DNA of 10,684 nt, from the NCBI GenBank assembly GCA_012520015.1, contig JAAYPD010000220.1, positions 1-10,684 on the forward strand, read 5' to 3'. Numbering within the stretch: position 1 is the first letter of the stretch; the number at the start of each line of letters is the position of its first letter. Made by a program: the position numbers and the translations under genes. The notes under the pieces are model-generated. The model was not told the DNA's origin. It saw nothing but the letters and a program-made list of their open reading frames with translations, and made no database searches. Positions 5,969-10,684 of this stretch are shown in pieces. Source of the stretch: Methanomicrobiales archaeon (GTDB lineage: Archaea > Halobacteriota > Methanomicrobia > Methanomicrobiales > Methanospirillaceae).

Positions 5969-6937
5969 TCATTCATGCATGACTCTCTGGTAACCGGCAC
6001 CAAGAAGAGCAGATGTGACTATTGGAATCGCGATTGTTGCATCGCAAAAGCACTGGACCTTTCTGCAGTCACAGGACTCTTTTCCCCATGAGACAGCCTC
6101 TTCAAAAGTACATCCGGAAAGCCCGCCATGATGTGGTGTGTCGGTAGTGTACTGGATCGCATAATCATGCCCACCACAGTCATGATTATGAATGGATGCA
6201 ATAACCTGGGTCTGCTGGATGAAGTTTTTTGGAACTCCCCCGCCGATATAGACAACACCGGTCTTTTGAGATCGTTCAACATATTTTGTCAGTTCTTCTG
6301 CATCAGCCAGCTGATCAATCATCACCTGGCATCCGTCTCTTCTTGCCATGACAAGGGCGATGCCAATTGACGAATCAGAAAGGGCCGGGATGAAGATGGG
6401 GATACCAAGCCGCGCCGCGGTTGCGGTCATGGATCTTCCGGACGGGTAATGTTTAAGCAACCAGGTGCCAAGAAGCCGGACAAACTCTGCTGAAGAGCCG
6501 GAAAAGCCATTATGCTCCCTGGCCAACTCTGCAATCTTTCCGTCTACAAGCCTGAACTCTTCTTCGTACGCGAAGATATCATAAATCCTGTCAATACCCT
6601 GCCTGAAAAGTGCCTCGTCATCAGCCATGTGATGCCCAAGGTAATGCCTTACCCCCACATGCTCGCAGATATCATGAAAGATATTTGCACCGGTAGAGAC
6701 AAGAACATCGATAAACCGGTTTTCAAGAAGGGCGATCATGCATTCCTGCATACCGGCAGGAATCAAGGCACCTGAAAGACCGGTAAGGATGGTAATGCCG
6801 GGATCCTGTATCATCCTTGACCATACCTCAACCGATTCTCCAAGCTTTCTCCCCTGAAAACCAGTAAGACTCATCTGGTTAAGGAGAGAATCAACGCGAA
6901 AGTCCGGCCTTACCGGCTGCATGGGGTGAAGGTTCAT
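5969..6937 (-). CDS. Deoxyhypusine-synthase-family protein
   Basis: Deoxyhypusine synthase transfers the aminobutyl group of spermidine, with NAD, to a lysine of translation factor aIF5A. The 322-residue protein belongs to this family: the hallmark EAVSWGK (residues 280-286) carries the lysine (K286) that forms the enzyme-imine intermediate, preceded by IGGGVPKN (231-238) and TGANIFHDI (82-90). Compared with the human enzyme as I recall it, K329, W327, E323 and S317 are kept, but the positions of H288, N292, D313 and D316 are N238, Q242, H270 and L273. It may therefore be one of the DHS-like paralogues of Archaea and Bacteria with a different amine donor or target. Four cysteines follow the lysine (C289, C291, C296, C298). 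No clear ribosome site precedes the ATG, and a TATA-like box upstream suggests a leaderless message. Confidence 0.85.
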   Translation of the reverse strand: MNLHPMQPVRPDFRVDSLLNQMSLTGFQGRKLGESVEVWSRMIQDPGITILTGLSGALIPAGMQECMIALLENRFIDVLVSTGANIFHDICEHVGVRHYLGHHMADDEALFRQGIDRIYDIFAYEEEFRLVDGKIAELAREHNGFSGSSAEFVRLLGTWLLKHYPSGRSMTATAARLGIPIFIPALSDSSIGIALVMARRDGCQVMIDQLADAEELTKYVERSQKTGVVYIGGGVPKNFIQQTQVIASIHNHDCGGHDYAIQYTTDTPHHGGLSGCTFEEAVSWGKESCDCRKVQCFCDATIAIPIVTSALLGAGYQRVMHE

Positions 6938-6956
6938 ACCAGCGGTTTTACACTGA

Positions 6957-6964
6957 AGGTATAT
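6957..6964 (-). promoter_or_regulatory. Possible TATA box of the DHS-family gene
   Basis: On the minus strand CAATATAC, with GATATTTC just upstream, lies about 20-30 bases before the ATG at 6937. This would put the transcription start at or just before the start codon, in keeping with the lack of a ribosome site. The gene could also be read from the upstream CBS operon, but a T7 run separates them. Confidence 0.35.
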
Positions 6965-6974
6965 TGAAATATCG

Positions 6975-6981
6975 AAAAAAA
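6975..6981 (-). terminator. Oligo-T terminator after the CBS operon
   Basis: The minus strand has TTTTTTT starting two bases after the TAA stop of the last CBS gene. Short U tracts without a hairpin are known to stop euryarchaeal RNA polymerase, so this is a plausible end of the three-gene CBS operon just before the next promoter. Confidence 0.45.
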
Positions 6982-6982
6982 G

Positions 6983-7762
6983 TTACAATGCCCGGATAAG
7001 AGAGTTCCGGGTAACGATTCCGATTACTTTTCCGTTTTCTGTGACAGGAATGCCACTTATGTTTTTGGAAAGCATCTGTGACACAACATCAGGAATGGTC
7101 GAGCTTTTTTCTACGCTCATGACCGGAGAACTCATTATATCCTTTACAAGGATATTGCGTATCTGGTGTTCCTGGTGCCTGTCATCAACACTCTCCCTGA
7201 ACCTGGTCAGGGCAACAGCGACATCAGTCTCGGAGACAAGTCCGGCCGCCTTGTTGTCAGCCATGACAACGTACCTTGCAACCTTCTCATCAACCATCTT
7301 CCTGCGGAGATGAACCATCCTCTCTCCGGCCTCAATTACATGATGGGGATCAATGACCGAGGAAAGTTCCCCTTCCGGGACTACTTTTGCAAGCAGGTCT
7401 CCATAAGTTACCTGTCCGACAATCTTGTTGTCTTCATTGTATACAACCGCCAGTTTTGCCTGGTTCTGAAGAAGGGGAATAAGAATGTCAAGTTCCTGGT
7501 CTTCGTACACGATGGTAAACTCGGAATCAATGGTATTGGAGACGTGTATTGCAGAGGGTGCAACTTCTGAGCTGTGTCTTGCTCCAAGTTTCTCTACTAT
7601 CTTCTGACGTGATACCGTCCCGACCACTTCGTCGCGGTGAACAACCACAAGCGGGTCCAGTCCGGTATCAAGCATTTTGTCAAGGGCATCGGTGACAGGA
7701 GCAGACTTTGCTATTGTAACCGGTTTTGCCATCACGTCTCGTACAAGTATGGTATTGGTCAT
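6983..7762 (-). CDS. Four-module CBS-domain protein (A), last gene of CBS operon
   Basis: A 259-residue protein that is all CBS modules, at about residues 7-58, 70-126, 140-188 and 206-258. CBS pairs (Bateman modules) usually bind adenine nucleotides or related ligands such as SAM and regulate a partner. The ligand motif G-h-h-T/S-x-x-D is intact in module 2 (GQVTYGD, 116-122) and module 3 (GLVSETD, 174-180). Module 1 has GTVSRQK (48-54) and module 4 GIVTRNS (248-254), so the ribose-binding Asp is missing in both. No signal peptide, membrane segment or catalytic domain is seen, so it is a cytoplasmic sensor or adaptor. Its ATG overlaps the stop of the preceding CBS gene (ATGA). Function is not known. 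Confidence 0.9.
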   Translation of the reverse strand: MTNTILVRDVMAKPVTIAKSAPVTDALDKMLDTGLDPLVVVHRDEVVGTVSRQKIVEKLGARHSSEVAPSAIHVSNTIDSEFTIVYEDQELDILIPLLQNQAKLAVVYNEDNKIVGQVTYGDLLAKVVPEGELSSVIDPHHVIEAGERMVHLRRKMVDEKVARYVVMADNKAAGLVSETDVAVALTRFRESVDDRHQEHQIRNILVKDIMSSPVMSVEKSSTIPDVVSQMLSKNISGIPVTENGKVIGIVTRNSLIRAL

Positions 7763-8517
7763 TGGGCCACTTCCCGTATTATGTCATCTCTGGTAATTAT
7801 TCCTTTTATGCCATTCATGCCAGTAATTATCACACTCTGGCAGGCAGCCTGTAACATAACCGTTACGGCCTCCCTGGTTTTCGCTGTCTCAGGAAGAGAC
7901 GGGATCATCTGCCGCATCATCCCTGCAGCGGTACCAGACTCCGCACTTTCAGGGAGATCTTCGTAAAAAGCAAGATCGCTCTCGGTAATAATCCCTATTG
8001 CTCCTCCATCATCAACAACGATCACTGCTTCTGCCCCTTTTTTTATCAGGTCGACCACGTGCACAGACGAATGATCAGGGGTGACCTGTACCGGTTCACG
8101 CATGATACCTGATACCGGGATATCCAGCTTTTCAACCAGGTCAGAACGCAGTATGTCAGTCCTTGTCAGTATACCAAGAACCATGCCCTGGTCAATGACC
8201 GGAGCGCCTGATATATTATGGCTGACAAGCAGCAACAGCGCATCACGAATGCTGCTGTCAGGTGACAGGCTCACAAGGCTGGTAGTCATAACCTGGCTTA
8301 GCAGGGCATTATCTATACTCCGGTGCCTCCAGTCAGGATCATTTCTCCTAAGGCGAAAACCGATATCCTTCTTTGTGATGATACCTTTGGCGCGCCCGTC
8401 CTCGGCCACCAGGACCCTGGATATCTTATGTCTCAGCATAAGGTTTCTTGCATATGAGACTGTGTCACCAGGCTTAGCTGCATGCACGGGCGTAGACATC
8501 AGGTCTGAAACAAGCAT
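7759..8517 (-). CDS. Four-module CBS-domain protein (B)
   Basis: A 252-residue stand-alone CBS protein. Modules lie at about residues 3-55, 74-126, 135-186 and 198-250. All four ligand motifs keep the Asp: GIITKKD (45-51), GILTRTD (115-121), GIITESD (175-181) and GIITRDD (239-245). The module starts show the usual DLMSTPV, QVMTTSL and GIMREPV pattern. By family this is a soluble sensor of adenylates or similar molecules acting on an unknown partner; no enzyme or transporter domain is attached. A strong ribosome site (AGGTGAT, 5 bases before ATG) contains the TGA of the preceding gene, and its own stop overlaps the next start by four bases, so expression of the three CBS proteins is probably coupled. 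Confidence 0.92.
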   Translation of the reverse strand: MLVSDLMSTPVHAAKPGDTVSYARNLMLRHKISRVLVAEDGRAKGIITKKDIGFRLRRNDPDWRHRSIDNALLSQVMTTSLVSLSPDSSIRDALLLLVSHNISGAPVIDQGMVLGILTRTDILRSDLVEKLDIPVSGIMREPVQVTPDHSSVHVVDLIKKGAEAVIVVDDGGAIGIITESDLAFYEDLPESAESGTAAGMMRQMIPSLPETAKTREAVTVMLQAACQSVIITGMNGIKGIITRDDIIREVAQ

Positions 8518-8522
8518 TGCCT

Positions 8523-8529
8523 ATCACCT
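8523..8529 (-). promoter_or_regulatory. Ribosome site overlapping the upstream stop codon
   Basis: AGGTGAT on the minus strand is a near-perfect Shine-Dalgarno sequence 5 bases before the ATG at 8517, and it contains the TGA stop (8524-8526) of the preceding CBS gene. Ribosomes finishing that gene would be placed directly at the next start. Confidence 0.7.
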
Positions 8530-9396
8530 GCCATTGTTTGCCAGTGCGAAAGCTTTTACAAGGTCAAATTCCGTGACAAGTCCGGCCAGCCTGCTCTGAT
8601 CGATAACCGGCAGGGCACCGACTTTCTTCGCCATCATCTCCCTTGCCGCATCGGTTACCGTGGCATCAGGCCCGGTTGTGTAAAGGTTGCCACTGATAAG
8701 GTCCCTGACCGGGATGTTCATGACTTCAGTCACATTTCCGGTGACAAGTTTTTCAAACACTCTTCCTGTTCCGATGTATCTGACGATGTCTGTTGCCGTG
8801 ATTATCCCGAACAATACGTCGTTTTTCACGATGGGAAGACGTCTGAACTGGTGTTCTGTCATTACCCTGGTCACCATCGAAAGCGGGCAGTCAGGCTGCT
8901 GAACCAGCAGCGAACGGACCATGATATCCTCGACCTGGATAGCCGCATGTGACCTGCACAGGATCTTAAGAACGTCCCGTTCGGTCACAATACCGCATAG
9001 CACATTGTCATCGTCGACGATAGGAATGCCCCCTATACGGTCATGCAAAATTATCTCAAGTGCCTCGGCCAGGGTCGCGTCAGTATGAAGCGTCCTGACA
9101 TCGGTCTTCATTATCTTGTTTACGCTTTCATTGATTGCTGCAAGGAAATTACCGTTATGCTTGACATTGATGAGGTTAAAACGCTCACCACCGCCCAGAA
9201 AATCAATGATATCCCGTGCAGTAATAATTCCCTTCAGCCTATGAGTCCCAGGGTCAACTATGGGCAGCCTGCGAAAACCCCACTGGGTAAGGGTTTCAAT
9301 CGCCCCGTAGATCCGCATGGTGGGCGGAGCTGAGATCACCTTCGATGTAGCAATCGAAAGAACTGTCCTGTTATCGTGGTCATGATTTGAATTCAT
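8524..9396 (-). CDS. Four-module CBS-domain protein (C), first gene of CBS operon
   Basis: A 290-residue protein with CBS modules at about residues 12-68, 93-147, 155-209 and 230-285. All four carry the G-h-h-T-x-x-D ligand motif: GIITARD (56-62), GIVTERD (135-141), GIITATD (197-203) and GLVTEFD (272-278). Its two halves resemble each other: FRRLPIV occurs at 41-47 and again at 184-190, each followed by a long linker between paired modules, so it looks like a duplicated two-module unit with a period near 143 residues. The ATG at 9396 has only a weak ribosome site (AGGCTGG). It is preceded by a 253-base spacer with a TATA box. Known for the family: pairs bind AMP, ATP, SAM or similar ligands. 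The partner here is unknown. Confidence 0.92.
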   Translation of the reverse strand: MNSNHDHDNRTVLSIATSKVISAPPTMRIYGAIETLTQWGFRRLPIVDPGTHRLKGIITARDIIDFLGGGERFNLINVKHNGNFLAAINESVNKIMKTDVRTLHTDATLAEALEIILHDRIGGIPIVDDDNVLCGIVTERDVLKILCRSHAAIQVEDIMVRSLLVQQPDCPLSMVTRVMTEHQFRRLPIVKNDVLFGIITATDIVRYIGTGRVFEKLVTGNVTEVMNIPVRDLISGNLYTTGPDATVTDAAREMMAKKVGALPVIDQSRLAGLVTEFDLVKAFALANNGR

Positions 9397-9436
9397 GAGA
9401 TACCAGCCTAAAGGTTACACGGTTTTTTGTGCATCC

Positions 9437-9481
9437 CCGGCACCCGCTCTGGTGATTTAAAGGCAAAACCGACGGTGCCAG
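9437..9481 (-). repeat. Inverted repeat in the upstream region of CBS gene C
   Basis: On the minus strand CTGGCACC (9481-9474) can pair with GGTGCCGG (9444-9437), eight pairs with one T-G wobble, around a 29-base loop. It lies between the TATA box and the ATG. The expected start (about 9475) falls in the first arm, so it may be an operator around the start site and not an RNA hairpin. Confidence 0.4.
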
Positions 9482-9496
9482 GATAAAGTTCAAGAA

Positions 9497-9502
9497 TTTA
9501 TA
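9497..9502 (-). promoter_or_regulatory. TATA box of the CBS operon
   Basis: TATAAA on the minus strand is the clearest TATA box in the 9397-9649 spacer. It predicts a start near 9475 and a leader of about 75-80 bases before the ATG of CBS gene C. TTTAAAT at 9456-9462 is a weaker second candidate. Confidence 0.5.
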
Positions 9503-9505
9503 CCC

Positions 9506-9524
9506 CCGGACAAAAAACGCCCGG
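9506..9524 (-). terminator. Small hairpin with T run, possible end of CBS gene D
   Basis: On the minus strand CCGGGC and GTCCGG form a six-pair stem with one G-U pair around a seven-base loop GTTTTTT. The T6 run could end transcription of the upstream zinc-ribbon CBS gene just before the TATA box of the next operon. Having the T run in the loop is unlike a bacterial terminator, so the call is weak. Confidence 0.3.
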
Positions 9525-9527
9525 AAT

Positions 9528-9552
9528 TTCAGGTACCCGTATTCAGGTACCC
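9528..9552 (-). repeat. Tandem 11-base direct repeat upstream of the CBS operon TATA box
   Basis: Two exact copies of TTCAGGTACCC (plus strand, 9528-9538 and 9542-9552) are separated by three bases, with a 14-base period. They lie about 26-50 bases upstream of the TATA box at 9497-9502, a usual place for archaeal activator or repressor sites. Each contains the palindrome GGTACC. Confidence 0.5.
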
Positions 9553-9649
9553 TGTTAAGGTTGGAACATCGGGACCGGCAAATCGGTGCGGATACCCAAA
9601 ATCCTGGAGATCTTTTTCCGAAGCGGCATACTGCACCATTTACTGCATC

Positions 9650-10216
9650 CTACAGACGGTCATCTTCCATACAGTCAGGACATATCAGTGAACCATCAAT
9701 GCTGATCAGTTCATCTGACATCTGACCACATCTGCTGCACATTCCTGAACCGATCTCGTCTGCACGGTTGATTACCATGAGTTCGTTCATCAGTTCATTT
9801 ATCTCGGTACTTACTGCAACGATGTCCCGGACACTCACTATCCCGATCACAACACCTTTTTCATTGATGATGGGCAGTCTTCTGACCCGGTTTCGGATCA
9901 TCATGTGTGCAGCATCCTCAATGGTTTTATCGGTGCCAATTGTAATCAGGGGTGAAGTCATGATCTCGCTGACATGAACTTCGCTCGGGCGCAGGTCTTT
10001 TGCGACTACCTTGCAGTTAATGTCCTGTTCGGTCACGATCCCCACGGCAATGCCATCCCTGATGACAATGCAGCTGCCTGACGGATCTTTGCTGCACATT
10101 TTTCGTGCAGCATGCGCTACCGTTGCATGATAATCAATAGTCTTGGGGTTCGATCGCATTATTTCCCGCACTGGGACCTTTGTCTCGAGCTGGATGGTGT
10201 CACTGTTATAGCTCAT
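9650..10216 (-). CDS. Two CBS modules with C-terminal zinc ribbon (D)
   Basis: A 188-residue protein with CBS modules at about residues 14-70 and 81-137. Both keep the ligand motif: GIVTEQD (59-65) and GIVSVRD (125-131). After a helical linker (NELMNELMVINRADEI) comes a zinc ribbon: C160-x2-C163, then C179-x2-C182. A single Bateman pair joined to a zinc ribbon suggests ligand-controlled binding to nucleic acid or protein, but this is inference. A GTG at 10225 is in frame; I prefer the ATG at 10216 because AGGTGA lies 5 bases before it and would overlap the GTG. It is separated from the other CBS genes by 253 bases and is divergent from the Era-like GTPase. Confidence 0.92.
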   Translation of the reverse strand: MSYNSDTIQLETKVPVREIMRSNPKTIDYHATVAHAARKMCSKDPSGSCIVIRDGIAVGIVTEQDINCKVVAKDLRPSEVHVSEIMTSPLITIGTDKTIEDAAHMMIRNRVRRLPIINEKGVVIGIVSVRDIVAVSTEINELMNELMVINRADEIGSGMCSRCGQMSDELISIDGSLICPDCMEDDRL

Positions 10217-10221
10217 TACTG

Positions 10222-10227
10222 TCACCT
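10222..10227 (-). promoter_or_regulatory. Ribosome site that sets the start of CBS gene D
   Basis: AGGTGA on the minus strand, 5 bases before the ATG at 10216. It covers the alternative GTG at 10225, which makes that start unlikely. Confidence 0.65.
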
Positions 10228-10374
10228 CTCGATCTCCCGGGCAGATGCATTGCTTTGATACTTATCGGGATCTGGTATTAATCCATCGCTCCGGTGACCG
10301 ATGTCAGATATTCAGAGTTCCGAAACAGGTGGGATGACAACAATAATAATACTCCCTGATCAAACCCTTGTAAG
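10228..10374. other. Divergent spacer between CBS gene D and the GTPase gene
   Basis: No gene is seen. On the minus strand GATTAATACC (about 10274-10283) is a possible TATA box for CBS gene D, with a predicted start near 10253; TATTATTATTG around 10341-10351 is a second, more distant candidate. Neither is strong. Confidence 0.3.
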
Positions 10375-10397
10375 CAGGCAGACTTAAGACTGGCCTG
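10375..10397. repeat. Imperfect palindrome next to the GTPase TATA box
   Basis: The centre CAG-A-CTTAAG-A-CTG (10379-10392) is a 14-base palindrome with one mismatched pair, and outer arms CAGG and CCTG extend the dyad with a one-base offset. It ends where the TATA box begins, a position where a bound protein would affect TBP/TFB binding. Confidence 0.35.
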
Positions 10398-10408
10398 TTT
10401 TTAAAAAT
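10398..10408 (+). promoter_or_regulatory. TATA box of the Era-like GTPase gene
   Basis: TTTTTAAAAAT is centred about 28 bases before the ATG at 10431. The expected start is therefore at or within a few bases of the start codon, which points to a leaderless message; no well-spaced ribosome site is present (a GGGG at 10416-10419 is too far upstream). Confidence 0.5.
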
Positions 10409-10430
10409 CAAGCCCGGGGACGTAACCACA

Positions 10431-10684
10431 ATGGGAATAAGCCAGACTCTCTCGCGAATCCTGTCAAGCCTTTTTCAGAACAAGACCGCACGTATTGGCA
10501 TTTATGGTCCTCCAAATGCAGGGAAAACCACCCTTGCAAACAGGATCGCTGAAGACTGGTCAGGCACTGTGTCAGGAACGGCAAGTGAGGTGCCACATGA
10601 GACCAGGCGGGCAATTAGGACTGGTAATATCACCATTACCGGTTCAAATGGCCGATCTATCACAATTGAAATCGTTGATACGCC
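10431..10684 (+). CDS. Era-like GTP-binding protein, N-terminal part (cut by window)
   Basis: I translated 84 codons by hand; the frame is open to the window end. After a 20-residue basic helical start (MGISQTLSRILSSLFQNKTA) comes a strand and Walker A loop, RIGIYGPPNAGKTTLANRI, with G26-x4-G-K-T at residues 26-33. A likely G2 threonine is in EVPHETRRA (T58). A strand ITIEIVDTP ends in the G3 motif D83-T-P at the window edge. Known: archaeal genomes, methanogens in particular, encode Era-like GTPases with this start, often beside small conserved partners; those would lie beyond the window. Its cellular role is not established. It is divergent from CBS gene D and has its own TATA box. Confidence 0.85.
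   Translation, partial: MGISQTLSRILSSLFQNKTARIGIYGPPNAGKTTLANRIAEDWSGTVSGTASEVPHETRRAIRTGNITITGSNGRSITIEIVDT

Noticed and set aside
6019..7570. Open frames in other frames or on the opposite strand within the DHS-family and CBS genes
   Set aside because: They coincide with well-supported coding regions and translate to low-complexity or unrecognisable peptides.
9397..9649. CRISPR-like array or small RNA gene in the spacer with repeats
   Set aside because: Only two short repeats with a three-base gap, no regular spacers, and no convincing structured RNA beyond the small hairpins reported.
10408..10614. Minus-strand open frame of 68 codons opposite the GTPase
   Set aside because: It overlaps the P-loop coding region on the other strand, has no family features and covers the GTPase promoter.

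Overview
The window looks like euryarchaeal chromosome, most probably a methanogen of the Methanomicrobiales; the order is inferred from gene order and protein character and cannot be proven here. The evidence for Archaea is direct: archaeal-type ribosomal proteins (including L18e, which has no bacterial counterpart), the RNA polymerase subunits RpoD, RpoN and RpoK, two tRNAs without encoded CCA, TATA-like promoter elements, and a deoxyhypusine-synthase-family protein. No insertion sequence, phage gene, CRISPR array or origin was seen.

Region 1 (1-5851, all minus strand) is the conserved archaeal S13 operon. In transcription order it runs tRNA-Ser(GCU), rps13, rps4, rps11, rpoD, rpl18e, rpl13, rps9, rpoN, tRNA-Pro(CGG), rpoK, eno and rps2 (cut by the window start). 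Gene gaps are 0-40 bases, with small overlaps at rps11/rpoD and eno/rps2, so this is probably one transcription unit linking ribosome assembly, RNA polymerase assembly, two tRNAs and a glycolytic enzyme. The tRNA-Pro 5' end directly follows the rpoN stop codon. RpoD carries two complete four-cysteine ferredoxin motifs.

Region 2 (5969-6937, minus) is a deoxyhypusine-synthase-family gene. It keeps the lysine that forms the enzyme intermediate but differs from the human enzyme at several substrate-pocket positions, so its substrate is open to question.

Region 3 (6983-10216, minus) holds four genes for proteins built almost only of CBS modules, about fourteen modules in all. Three form a tightly coupled operon of four-module proteins. 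The fourth, upstream and separated by a 253-base regulatory-looking spacer, has two modules plus a C-terminal zinc ribbon. No effector enzyme or transporter is fused to any of them. They may act as a set of nucleotide or SAM sensors, but their partners are unknown.

Region 4 (10431 to the end, plus) is the start of an Era-like GTPase, divergent from the zinc-ribbon CBS gene, with a TATA box placed for leaderless transcription. The spacers at 9397-9649 and 10217-10430 contain tandem repeats, inverted repeats and TATA-like boxes. The CBS cluster with these control regions, and the altered deoxyhypusine-synthase-like protein, are the least ordinary parts of the window.
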